From Desulfuromonadaceae bacterium (GTDB lineage Bacteria; Desulfobacterota; Desulfuromonadia; Geobacterales; Pseudopelobacteraceae), in the NCBI GenBank assembly GCA_028712075.1, contig JAQTQX010000017.1, positions 33,505 to 97,504 of the forward strand: DNA of 64,000 nucleotides, given 5' to 3'. Both the position numbers and the translations under genes were made by a program. Numbering within the stretch: the first letter of the stretch is position 1; each line of letters opens with the position of its first letter. The notes below the pieces were generated by a model. It was not told where the DNA came from. It searched no databases and worked only from the letters and a program-made list of their open reading frames with translations. Shown here one piece after another: positions 49,147-56,761 of this stretch.

Positions 49147-50204
49147 TTACAATTGAATCCAGAGAAAAAAGCCGGATACTAATTGTTGATGACGAACCAG
49201 CCAACCTCAGGCTTCTGGAGAAGATGTTTAAAGCGGAAGGCTTCTGTAATCTGGTGCTGATCTCAGATCCACGCAAGGTACAGGAGGCCTACTGTGCCGA
49301 GCCGACGGATCTGATCCTGCTGGATATCAATATGCCGCACCTTGATGGCTATCACGTCATGGCACAGCTGCAAGAACTGGGCGACCCGCTACTTCCCCCT
49401 ATTCTGGTACTGACCGCCCAGACGGGAAGGGACTTCCTGATGCGCGCTCTCAACAGCGGCGCCCGTGATTTTCTCAGCAAGCCCTTTAACCGGTATGAGC
49501 TACTGGCCAGAGTCAGGAATCTGCTGGATGCCCACCTTGCCCTTCGCTTTACGTTCGACCAGAAGGGGGCACTGGAAGAGATGGTACGAAAACGCACCGC
49601 CGAGGTAACCCAATCCCGTCTGGAAATTGTACAGCGTCTGGGCCGTGCCGCAGAGCATCGCGACAACGAGACAGGACGGCATATTCTTCGCATGAGTAAC
49701 AGTGCGGCCCTGCTGGCCAGGCAGGTCGGGTGGAACGAGGACCGCTGCGATCTGATGCTGTACGCCAGTCCCATGCATGATCTGGGCAAGATCGGCATTT
49801 CAGATACTATTCTGTTGAAGCCGGCTCGATTGACCGATGAAGAGCGGGCAATAATGGAAACACACACCACCATCGGCGCTGATATTCTGTCCGGTTCGAA
49901 TGATGAACTTCTTGAAACAGCCCGGATTATTGCCCTGACGCACCACGAAAAATGGGACGGCAGCGGGTATCCCCGCAAACTGAGTGGCGAAGCGATTCCT
50001 CTTGAAGGCAGGATAGCCGCCATTGTTGACGTCTTTGATGCATTAACCTCTGTGCGCCCCTATAAAAAGGCCTGGCCTGTGGCTGAGGCTGTCGAGGATA
50101 TTCGGCAACACAGCGGGACCCATTTTGACCCGGAACTGGTGGAGCATTTTCTGAAGATCCTGCCGGGAGTGCTCCTGATCGGTGAACGCTTCTCCGAACC
50201 GTGA
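49143..50204 (+). CDS. REC-HD-GYP response regulator, c-di-GMP phosphodiesterase
   Basis: 353 residues. Receiver with phospho-Asp in [13 protein letters not shown], helical linker, then [26 protein letters not shown] (HD pair) and [14 protein letters not shown] (GYP). It degrades c-di-GMP (or cGAMP) to linear products under control of the two kinases upstream. Starts inside the end of the kinase gene (ATGA overlap). Confidence 0.93.
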   Translation: MITIESREKSRILIVDDEPANLRLLEKMFKAEGFCNLVLISDPRKVQEAYCAEPTDLILLDINMPHLDGYHVMAQLQELGDPLLPPILVLTAQTGRDFLMRALNSGARDFLSKPFNRYELLARVRNLLDAHLALRFTFDQKGALEEMVRKRTAEVTQSRLEIVQRLGRAAEHRDNETGRHILRMSNSAALLARQVGWNEDRCDLMLYASPMHDLGKIGISDTILLKPARLTDEERAIMETHTTIGADILSGSNDELLETARIIALTHHEKWDGSGYPRKLSGEAIPLEGRIAAIVDVFDALTSVRPYKKAWPVAEAVEDIRQHSGTHFDPELVEHFLKILPGVLLIGERFSEP

Positions 50205-50218
50205 CATTCAGGCAATTA

Positions 50219-51043
50219 TCAAGACGCATCCAATCGATCATAATGACCGGTCTCAAAACAGAGCTTCCGGGTGGCCGTCCCCCATGGCTTGCGCTGCGCA
50301 ATCAGTTTCAGCAGCAACAGGCCGTCGTTGACCAGACGCCCCCCCAGCACATGCACTCCGCGGGCGAAGAGCGGGTCAGGAAAATAGCCGGCAGTCGGCC
50401 CCAGCACCGAGATATGTCCGGCAGCACTGCAGTGCGACAGCACCTCCTCAAGGGTATCGTTCTGCACGGTCGTGCCGGTGCACAACACCTTGTTACAGCC
50501 GTTCAGCGCCGTTACATCCAGCGTCACGGGAAGGGTCGGATAGCGCTCGATGAGTTGGGGATTTTTCTCCACGATGACCAGCTCGGCATCACTGTCCCGA
50601 AGATATTTGAGAAGTGGCGGGAAGAGGCCGACCATGCCCACCCGGTCTCCCACCTTGATCTGCATCAGACCAAGGGAATCGGCGGCGCTGCCGGGGGCGT
50701 TGCCGGTGAGCCGCATCACCTGCTGGCAAATGGCGTTAATCGCGGCAAGCCCCAGCATGTTCCGGACAGGGTCGCTTCCGCCGAAAGCCTCCACATATTG
50801 CTCAGGGCGGCATCCGACAAATGTCTCCGGCATCAGTGTCCGGTACTCCGCAGCGGAACTGTCCGGGACAAGCACGTAACTTATCCCGCCGGCGCCCCCC
50901 TCCAGGGCCATGGCCATAAACTCGCAATCCTTGGGCTGCCCTTCCGGGTAAAAGGGTGGAAAGACGGCCCCGGCCACCTTCGGGATGGCGAAGCGGGCAG
51001 CAAGCCCCAGTGCCATATCCCGCATTTCGGTCATAATACTCAT
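50219..51043 (-). CDS. DUF4213/DUF364 Rossmann-like protein
   Basis: 274 residues from MSIMTEMRDMAL. N-terminal DUF4213 (enolase-like N domain) and C-terminal DUF364 (GDRVGMVGLFPPLLKYL, LVIVEKNPQ), which has a Rossmann-like fold and has been linked to metal chelation or cofactor handling. The previous reading frame ends GHALATGRWAKEE just six bases before its start, as the leftover C-terminus of a lost upstream gene. Converges on the HD-GYP gene. Confidence 0.8.
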   Translation of the reverse strand: MSIMTEMRDMALGLAARFAIPKVAGAVFPPFYPEGQPKDCEFMAMALEGGAGGISYVLVPDSSAAEYRTLMPETFVGCRPEQYVEAFGGSDPVRNMLGLAAINAICQQVMRLTGNAPGSAADSLGLMQIKVGDRVGMVGLFPPLLKYLRDSDAELVIVEKNPQLIERYPTLPVTLDVTALNGCNKVLCTGTTVQNDTLEEVLSHCSAAGHISVLGPTAGYFPDPLFARGVHVLGGRLVNDGLLLLKLIAQRKPWGTATRKLCFETGHYDRLDAS

Positions 51044-51122
51044 CGGTTACTCCTCTTTGGCCCAGCGCCCGGTTGCCAGCGCATGGCCGGACAGGAGCTG
51101 AAGCGTTTCCGGTGTCGCAACG

Positions 51123-51743
51123 TCCCAGTTCTCCGCAGGTATAGATCGACATCATATTGAGATGTCGCCCCATCTTCTTACCAATATTGCAGAGTTCATT
51201 GATTGGCATGCACTCCAGTGTACATGCAACATTCTCTGGGGCTATCACGGTCAGGCCGTCAGGTTTATGCATGTCAGAAGCAAGTATGGCAAGGAGCTTG
51301 TTCGGGGCTATGCCGATGGAAACAGTTATGTCGAATTGGTGCTTGATACCGGCGTTTATCAGATACGCGATGTTTTCTGCACTTCCGAAGATTGACAATG
51401 AATGGGTGACATCCTGCCAGCTCTCATCAATGCTGAATGCTTCGACTTCCGGAGTGTAATCGTTGAATATTTCGTTCATTTTTGTGGGGGTGTGTTGATA
51501 TTTCCTGTTATCACCAACAACAATGATCGGTTCCAGGCAGTTTTGTTTGCCTTCCCAGATCACCATGCCGGTCTTGACGCCTTTGGATCGGGCTTCATAA
51601 GAGCCGGTCGTGATTGCCGTTCGATGTTGACCGCCTACGACAGCAATCGGTTTACCGCGTAATTCAGGGTTATTGACTTGCTCGACTGAAGCAAAAAATG
51701 TGTTGGCGTCTATGTGAAGAATTGTTCGGGTTTCCACTGTCAA
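51123..51743 (-). pseudogene. Truncated Y-family DNA polymerase (DinB/ImuB type)
   Basis: The first ~205 residues are a Y-family polymerase: HIDANTFFASVEQ (first metal Asp), SYEARSKGVKTGM, AFSIDESWQD (catalytic Asp-Glu) and SIGIAPNKLLAILA. The homology stops at MSIYTCGELG, before the helix-hairpin-helix, thumb and little-finger domains; the frame then runs as nonsense through the DUF364 gene to 50802. A different frame resumes a foreign C-terminus (NWDVATPETLQLL) at the same point, so this is a deletion or recombination join. Palm and fingers only: not expected to be an active polymerase. Confidence 0.8.
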
Positions 51744-51979
51744 TAGCCTTCAATTCGGCCTAACTCCCAGGTCTGTTCAGCAGTGTTGTACGTCAGTTCA
51801 TAGAGTCCACCTTCGGCGCGTACGGTGAAGTGTAGACGCTTAGCACTTCCTTTCAGGTCAGTCCAGGTATAAATCGTCTCAAGTATGGAATGCTTGCGGA
51901 TATGCAAGTCAAACCAGACAGGTTTGATGCTGAGCCCGGGACCGAAAATTACTGCAACGCGTAAGGGATATTTTATCAT
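51740..51979 (-). CDS. Small protein in the lexA/polymerase cassette
   Basis: 79 residues, ATG 51979 with AGGTC eight bases upstream; its stop overlaps the polymerase start by four bases. Beta-rich (LHFTVRAEGGLYELTYN) with no recognised family. Its position between lexA and the Y-family polymerase suggests it belongs to the SOS cassette. Confidence 0.65.
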   Translation of the reverse strand: MIKYPLRVAVIFGPGLSIKPVWFDLHIRKHSILETIYTWTDLKGSAKRLHFTVRAEGGLYELTYNTAEQTWELGRIEGY

Positions 51980-52126
51980 TGACCGCTGACCTCAAAAAAC
52001 TTGCGGTTATGCAGATGTGACGAGCAATCTCTCTACAGTGTTATTCACCCAAGTATGAGGTGATTATTGCAGAATGTGCGATTAGCGAATAAAGCCATTT
52101 TGGGAAAGTTAGCGAAAGACATTAAT

Positions 52127-52324
52127 TCAGTAGTGAGATGTCTTGGCGAGGCATATTGGCATCCTGTTCACATTTACAGGCTTCTGAACTGGTGAATGTG
52201 GAATTACCTCTGTAAAGAACGTGCTTCTGCAGATCGCTTTTACAACCGCCTTGACCGCTGGTTCAAACTCCACCCATAATCCAAACATGACACTTACTAA
52301 CCCACACAATGTAATCGGTTCCAT
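52127..52324 (-). CDS. Small protein downstream of lexA
   Basis: 65 residues with AGGAGA seven bases before ATG 52324. An N-terminal hydrophobic stretch (ITLCGLVSVMFGLWVEF) may be a membrane helix. No family recognised. It lies 44 bases after lexA on the same strand. The 147-base gap 51980-52126 that follows shows nothing. Confidence 0.55.
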   Translation of the reverse strand: MEPITLCGLVSVMFGLWVEFEPAVKAVVKAICRSTFFTEVIPHSPVQKPVNVNRMPICLAKTSHY

Positions 52325-52368
52325 ATTGAGATCTCCTGTTTTTATTGTGATCTGATCACCGGCTGATT

Positions 52369-52995
52369 CTACATGCTACGATAAATGCCTATAACCTTAC
52401 CGATTATCCTTACTTCACCATCTTCAGGATAGATGAGGATTGGGCTCATATCGGGATTTTCTGGCTGCAGACGAATGTGGCCATCTTCCTTGTAAAACCG
52501 CTTAACGGTTGCCTCCCCTTCAAGCATGGCAACTACAATATCCTTGTTCTCTGCGACCACCTGAGGACGAATAAGTGCCAAATCTCCGTCTAAAATACCG
52601 GCGGTAATCATAGAATCACCGCTGACTCTCAAGAAGAAGCAATCTGCCCCCTTGACAGCCATCTGATCGACTGAAAAATACCCTTGAATGTCTTCAATAG
52701 CGGTGGAGAGATGACCGGCGCGAACAGTACCGACTATCGGTAAGGAGATGTGACGGCTGCCCCGTGTCTTCAGAGTGATCCCGCGGTTCACGCTTTCCCG
52801 TTTAAGATACCCTTTACGTTCCAGCGCATCGAGATGCTTCATTACTGGTAACGTACCGGACACATTCAAATGCCCAGCTATTTCCCGCTGGCTCGGCGGA
52901 TAGCCGTTGCCATCCGTAAATGAAGTGATGAACTGCAGTACCTGGCACTGGCGCTGAGTAAGCTCGTTCTGAGCTTTTCTTTTATAGGTAGTCAT
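52369..52995 (-). CDS. lexA: LexA SOS repressor
   Basis: 208 residues from MTTYKRKAQNEL. N-terminal winged helix (YPPSQREIAGHLNVSG), the self-cleavage site in VRAGHLSTAI (Ala-Gly), catalytic Ser in RVSGDSMI and Lys in EATVKRFYK. The Met at 53010 is upstream within the operator, so the internal Met at 52995 is preferred. Autoregulated by the palindrome covering its start. Confidence 0.94.
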   Translation of the reverse strand: MTTYKRKAQNELTQRQCQVLQFITSFTDGNGYPPSQREIAGHLNVSGTLPVMKHLDALERKGYLKRESVNRGITLKTRGSRHISLPIVGTVRAGHLSTAIEDIQGYFSVDQMAVKGADCFFLRVSGDSMITAGILDGDLALIRPQVVAENKDIVVAMLEGEATVKRFYKEDGHIRLQPENPDMSPILIYPEDGEVRIIGKVIGIYRSM

Positions 52996-53004
52996 ACGAC
53001 TACC
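52987..53004. promoter_or_regulatory. LexA operator overlapping the lexA start
   Basis: GGTAGTC-ATAC-GACTACC, a perfect inverted repeat over the start codon. It fits the Geobacter LexA consensus as I recall it (GGTT-N2-C-N4-G-N3-ACC), with one base different in the left half. A repressor here would block its own gene. Confidence 0.75.
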
Positions 53005-53053
53005 ATACAAAAGTTGATCATGTCTGTCAAACAGAATTGTTCTTCAAAGAAAA

Positions 53054-53085
53054 ACGGCGATTCTCGTATTTCAGAGAATCGCCGT
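53054..53085 (-). terminator. Intrinsic terminator of the HU gene
   Basis: 12-bp perfect stem (ACGGCGATTCTC with GAGAATCGCCGT), 8-base loop, followed on the minus strand by TTTTTC. Lies 30 bases after the HU stop. Confidence 0.85.
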
Positions 53086-53114
53086 CTGAATGGCAGTTTA
53101 TGTGTCTGTAGGTA

Positions 53115-53474
53115 CTATTTCTTCTTTGCTGGTGCCTTGGCCTTAGGTGCCGGCTTTGCCGCAACTTTAGCTGGCTTTGCTGCCTTGGCTACTTTAGCAG
53201 GTTTAGCGGTCAGATCCTTAAGTGCTTTGCCGGGAGAAAACTTGCCGTTTGTCTTGGCAGCGATCTTCATCACTTTACCAGTCTGCGGGTTTCTGCCGGT
53301 ACGGGCGGCGCGGGTGACCGCACTGAAAGAACCAAATCCCACCAGAGCAATCTTGTCACCTGATTTTAGAGCAGCTGTCGTTGTCGCAATGAAACAGTTA
53401 AGCGCCTTTTCAGCCTGGACCTTGGTTAACTCCGCACCTTCTGCAATTTTTGCCACGAGTTCTGATTTGTTCAT
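53115..53474 (-). CDS. HU-family DNA-binding protein with histone-H1-like tail
   Basis: 119 residues from MNKSELVAKIAEGAELTK (AAGGAGGG eight bases before). Residues 1-90 are a full HU/IHF fold including the arm (GFGSFSAVTRAARTGRNPQ). The last ~30 residues are a Lys/Ala/Pro repeat (AKPAKVAKAAKPAKV, then KAPAKKK) like histone H1. Such tails add non-specific DNA compaction. The longer frame to 53519 overlaps a pseudogene and is rejected. Confidence 0.9.
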   Translation of the reverse strand: MNKSELVAKIAEGAELTKVQAEKALNCFIATTTAALKSGDKIALVGFGSFSAVTRAARTGRNPQTGKVMKIAAKTNGKFSPGKALKDLTAKPAKVAKAAKPAKVAAKPAPKAKAPAKKK

Positions 53475-53700
53475 ACGCCCTCCTTGACGTACCAACCGGC
53501 TATCGTACGATATGGTCACGACCTTTCACCATATGTGAGAAGTTCTTTTGGCTTGTGCATTTCTTTTAAATCGTATGCGCGTATAAAATTTTTCTGATAC
53601 CAAAGCCATCTACCGGCACAGCATCCATCCGCCCAAGCTTGAATATCAACAGCATTTCTGCGGTCCACCGCCCAATGCCGCGTATCTGCATGCTGCTGGA
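53471..53700 (-). pseudogene. AlkA-type (HhH-GPD) DNA glycosylase C-terminal remnant
   Basis: The minus strand reads [18 protein letters not shown] and [16 protein letters not shown] in one frame, then after a one-base slip in an A-run [18 protein letters not shown] in the next frame, and past a stop PYRTIAGWY. This is the helix-hairpin-helix and catalytic Asp region of 3-methyladenine DNA glycosylase II (xGIGxWTAxM...PVDDxGxR...W). It carries a frameshift and a nonsense codon and lacks its N-terminus. Confidence 0.7.
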
Positions 53701-53785
53701 AGCGTCTATCAATATCAGTAGTGATCCCTGTATAGAGAGTATCGTCCGGACAGCGGATGATATATACAGACCATTCCGTACTCAT
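53684..53785 (-). pseudogene. GIY-YIG nuclease N-terminal fragment joined to the AlkA remnant
   Basis: [20 protein letters not shown] and [12 protein letters not shown] are the first 33 residues of a UPF0213/GIY-YIG endonuclease. The conserved continuation (GxARYTRxRxP...) is replaced out of frame by the glycosylase remnant. The open frame therefore encodes an 89-residue hybrid with no complete domain. A TGA overlapping its ATG upstream ends a short frame ([17 protein letters not shown]). Confidence 0.65.
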
Positions 53786-53928
53786 TTCTTTGCTATCCGT
53801 TCAGCCAGGTTGGTAAGGCACCTGGTCGAGTCCATTTTTCCGCCACAGCCAGTATGGCAAATTTACGCATATCAATGAGGGATGCTCAAATATTCGTTAA
53901 TGAGTCATTCATCTATTGTTTTAGCACA

Positions 53929-54756
53929 TTAGGAATAGCACAGCAGATTATTGCGACAGGTAGGGCAACGAACGGATAGAGTTTTGTTGCTTTCCGGAAT
54001 TTTCAATTGTTGTTCACAGCAGATGCATCTGAAAATTATCGAGCCAGCTTTCAGCCTCGATTTTAGCTGATAGGCAAGGTTTTCCAGTGCTGACCTTTTT
54101 ACATATGGTCTGCCAAGGGATTTCAGGAAATATGATTTACCGGCATCAAAGAACTCCCTGGAATGCCCGTAAATCATGGCATCTAATGAGTTTTGCTGTA
54201 ACAGAAAATCCCGTTTAGCCAATATGTACCCAACCTCAAATTGGGTTATGTATCCGAACGAATTAAGTGTCGTGTTTAATTCTGATGCTTCTTCATATGA
54301 TGAATTCAACATTAGCCATGCACAACCAAGAAATGCTGCGGTCGTATCTGTTAAGACTTCGTTCCGGAACGTGTCTTGGATACGTATGTTATGTTTGAAG
54401 AGGTAAATATGAGCCACTTCGTGAGCCAATATTGCAGAAATGAAATTTGTGTTGGATTTGTATCTTTCGTCAACCTCGACGAAAAAGGTGTGCCCGGCCG
54501 AGAGTTCAACTTTTCCGGGAACGCCGAGGTTATGAACGAAGGTTACAACAACTCTTGTGATGTTCAGCCCGAGACAATCTGCTATCTGTTTGGCAATATT
54601 CTGTGTGAAGATAACTATATCGCTATGGTAATACCCGTTATCAATGACCAGATTGGTATTGAAATTCGGGACGAGCGGAGCACCAATTGACTTGTACAAC
54701 CTGCTGATATTGGCGTTAATTGCACTGATATTTTTAAACTTATCTTTATCACTCAT
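53929..54756 (-). CDS. Putative zinc metallopeptidase with C-terminal zinc ribbon
   Basis: 275 residues. The AHEVAHIYLFKHNI stretch holds an HExxH zinc site, with Glu in FRNEVLTDTTAAF about 20 residues later as possible third ligand. The C-terminus has two CxxC pairs (CICCEQQ, CPTCRNNLLC), a zinc ribbon. It has no signal peptide, so cytosolic. The gene is AT-rich relative to the first 50 kb. Exact family not recognised; gluzincin-type peptidase of mobile regions is the best guess. Confidence 0.7.
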   Translation of the reverse strand: MSDKDKFKNISAINANISRLYKSIGAPLVPNFNTNLVIDNGYYHSDIVIFTQNIAKQIADCLGLNITRVVVTFVHNLGVPGKVELSAGHTFFVEVDERYKSNTNFISAILAHEVAHIYLFKHNIRIQDTFRNEVLTDTTAAFLGCAWLMLNSSYEEASELNTTLNSFGYITQFEVGYILAKRDFLLQQNSLDAMIYGHSREFFDAGKSYFLKSLGRPYVKRSALENLAYQLKSRLKAGSIIFRCICCEQQLKIPESNKTLSVRCPTCRNNLLCYS

Positions 54757-54996
54757 ATAATAATTAATTTATATTCGCTTGAAGTAACCGAAAATTGCAA
54801 CGAAGGCTGCAGTCACATTTCTGGGGAGAAGATCCAATGTGCTGACAGGATGTAAATGAATAAACTGGCTGGAATTAACTTGCTGATTGTACTCGCATAA
54901 AAAAATAAATAACAGACTGTATTTTCCGTTTCGAGAGAGTATTATTAAATCAGATGGACGGGGGCAAATTTGCATCAGAAGGAGGCTACTTTAAAT

Positions 54997-55065
54997 ATGC
55001 AAGAAGATACGCCACCGGGCTGTTTTGCGAAAATAGGATTCACGATTACTCCGATTGAAAGCTAA
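54997..55065 (+). CDS. 22-residue ORF with strong ribosome site
   Basis: ATG 54997 is preceded by AGAAGGAGG, with 11 bases spacing. The peptide reads MQEDTPPGCFAKIGFTITP then IES. A stem CCGATT...AATCGG surrounds its stop codon and an intrinsic terminator follows 46 bases later, so ORF and terminator could form one short transcript. No family known. Confidence 0.4.
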   Translation: MQEDTPPGCFAKIGFTITPIES

Positions 55066-55110
55066 TCGGGTCTGCCTGAAAAAGGTTTACTGCTGAACAC
55101 AAGCACAGAG

Positions 55111-55140
55111 AAGCCCGCTGATTGAACCTAGTGGGCTTTT
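55111..55140 (+). terminator. Intrinsic terminator after the 22-codon ORF
   Basis: AAGCCCGCT (55111-55119) pairs with AGTGGGCTT (55130-55138), one wobble, followed by TTTTTC. Confidence 0.75.
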
Positions 55141-55250
55141 TCGTTGGCATATCTACATAATTTATCAGCATAATTCTATTGATATAATATATTTGAAGGA
55201 GGATAATGGAGACAGGCCGGGTTGATACGTGTGTATATTTCTGCATAATG

Positions 55251-55273
55251 AACCCACCTCTACCCGGTGGGTT
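55251..55273 (+). terminator. Hairpin in the leader of the flagellin-like gene
   Basis: AACCCACC pairs perfectly with GGTGGGTT across a 7-base loop. A run of six T follows eight bases later, so it could be a weak terminator or attenuator. It lies inside a second short ORF starting at 55206 (AAGGAGG three bases before), 44 codons. Confidence 0.5.
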
Positions 55274-55374
55274 TATCAGTTGTTTTTTGGTTGTTTTTTG
55301 TTCCGGTGTCAAGTCAGCTGTCTCCGTTTGTCGGCCTTGAACGGAGCAGTCAGGTTAGAGAGGAGGAACAAACA

Positions 55375-56082
55375 ATGTCGATAAACGATATTTCTCTTAC
55401 TTTAGCTACCAGAAACATTCTTTATGCCCTTACAAACACCTCAAGCACTTTAAACCAGGCCCAGAGTCATCTTGCTACCGGCAAAAAGGTCAATAGCTTC
55501 CAAGACAATCCTACCAGCTTTTCGGCAGCTCTGAGTCTTCTAAGCCGGGCTGGAGACCTTACCTCCAGCAAGGACACACTGAATAACACTATCCAGGCGA
55601 CTAATATTGCCAATATCGGTATTCAGGGCATGACTTCGCTGCTTCAGTCCGCCCAGGGAATCGCCGCTGCCGCTCAGTCAACCAACGATCCGCAGGAACA
55701 AGCTGCCTACGCCGCTACCTATCAGACTCTGGTTTCTCAAGCGAGTCAAATTGCTAGCGACTCTGGAAATGGTACCGCCGTTACATCCGCATTACCGCCA
55801 GCAACGCTTTCAGCAACTTCTCCAAGTGAACTGGAATCTTCGTTGAGTTCATTACGAACTCAATCAGCATCGATGTCGGCAAGCCTAGGCAATACGTCAG
55901 CCATAAAGGATTTTACCGATTCTATGATTAACACCCTCAAAACCGGTGCTGATAACCTTACATTGGCAGACATGAATCAGGAAGCCGCTAACACGCAGAT
56001 GCTCCAAACAAGACAACTGTTAGGTGGTACTTCATTGGGCCTGTCTTCCCAATCCGCACAGTCAGTTTTACGTCTGTTCTAA
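55375..56082 (+). CDS. Short flagellin-like protein
   Basis: 235 residues from ATG 55375 (AGGAGG eight bases upstream). The N-terminal SLTLATRNILYALTNTSSTL and QAQSHLATGKKVNSFQDNPT match the flagellin D0/D1 start (…RLSTGxxINSAxDDPA). The C-terminus MLQTRQLLGGTSLGLSSQSA, then QSVLRLF, matches the terminal D0 helix. The variable middle is very short. No flagellar gene is nearby, and the leader carries hairpins. Orphan flagellin or flagellin-fold secreted filament protein. Confidence 0.85.
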   Translation: MSINDISLTLATRNILYALTNTSSTLNQAQSHLATGKKVNSFQDNPTSFSAALSLLSRAGDLTSSKDTLNNTIQATNIANIGIQGMTSLLQSAQGIAAAAQSTNDPQEQAAYAATYQTLVSQASQIASDSGNGTAVTSALPPATLSATSPSELESSLSSLRTQSASMSASLGNTSAIKDFTDSMINTLKTGADNLTLADMNQEAANTQMLQTRQLLGGTSLGLSSQSAQSVLRLF

Positions 56083-56149
56083 TTACCGGCTGCTGACTAA
56101 GACTGAAACGACATATATTCGCAAGTACGTGTTGAGTGTTGCGAAGATA

Positions 56150-56728
56150 TTACGACGTGGACCGACTCTGCCCTGCCTCTTTCAGTTGCTTCGACAAGTT
56201 GAAAAATATTGTAGCAAGCATCAGGTCTGATATTGCACTTACTACAACGCCTACCAGAATGAGCACAAGCGACGCTATGCAGATTCCCGTTGCCATATTC
56301 AAGTAACAAAATGGTTTCAGCATTCCGTTCAGACTGTGCGGTAACTTTAGCAGCTTGTAGCCAAATTGAAGCTGTACTATCCCCTGAAATACCATGATGA
56401 CCAGCGCTGCAATGCCCAACGTTTCCCTGAATTGATTGATGTAAAGTCCTACAACAACAAAAATCCCAGCGACTACGTTCGCCATTATCATCATGTCGAT
56501 GCTTTTGTCCGTGTCATGAAACCTGAAGATCTGGTTCAGGAATCTTTTGAGAAGTAGTGTGATTACGACAAACAAAAGAGTACCAACTATTTGCATGGAA
56601 GATTGAAGAAGAATTGCAGTAGGGTCATTACCCTTCTCGAGTTTGAATGCCAGATAGGTCAATGGTATAGAGGCAAAGGCACTTATCATTGTCAGCCAAC
56701 CTGCTATGATTAAATTACGGTGTGTCAA
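56150..56728 (-). CDS. Five-helix membrane protein of unknown function
   Basis: 192 residues with about five predicted membrane segments (LIIAGWLTMISAFASIPLTY, GTLLFVVITLLLK, VVAGIFVVVGLYI, LGIAALVIMVFQG and IASLVLILVGVVVSAI). It ends in a short polar tail. No recognised family or partner. 33 bases separate it from the next minus-strand gene, which could share its transcript. Confidence 0.65.
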   Translation of the reverse strand: MTHRNLIIAGWLTMISAFASIPLTYLAFKLEKGNDPTAILLQSSMQIVGTLLFVVITLLLKRFLNQIFRFHDTDKSIDMMIMANVVAGIFVVVGLYINQFRETLGIAALVIMVFQGIVQLQFGYKLLKLPHSLNGMLKPFCYLNMATGICIASLVLILVGVVVSAISDLMLATIFFNLSKQLKEAGQSRSTS

Positions 56729-56761
56729 TGGTACAATCCTCGGATACTCAGATTTTGAATA

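Larger units (their letters stand above)
54757..55374. other. 618-base gap with leader-like structures
   Basis: No ordinary gene. It contains a 22-codon ORF (54997-55065), a hairpin terminator (55111-55140), a promoter-like TATAAT at 55183, a second short ORF with AAGGAGG (55206-55340) and a hairpin (55251-55273) before the flagellin-like gene. The minus frame 55046-55312 overlaps all of this and is not called. Confidence 0.5.

Noticed and set aside
50201..51160. Long 319-codon + ORF opposite DUF364
   Set aside because: Antisense shadow: the minus strand has a recognised DUF364 protein with proper start and motifs.
54961..55065. Possible c-di-GMP (GEMM) riboswitch before the 22-codon ORF
   Set aside because: GGCAAA is present, but the GEMM core (paired stems with GAAA and GCAAAG elements) is not.
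55046..55312. 88-codon minus ORF in the flagellin leader
   Set aside because: It overlaps a terminator, a promoter-like TATAAT and two short ORFs on the other strand, with no family match.
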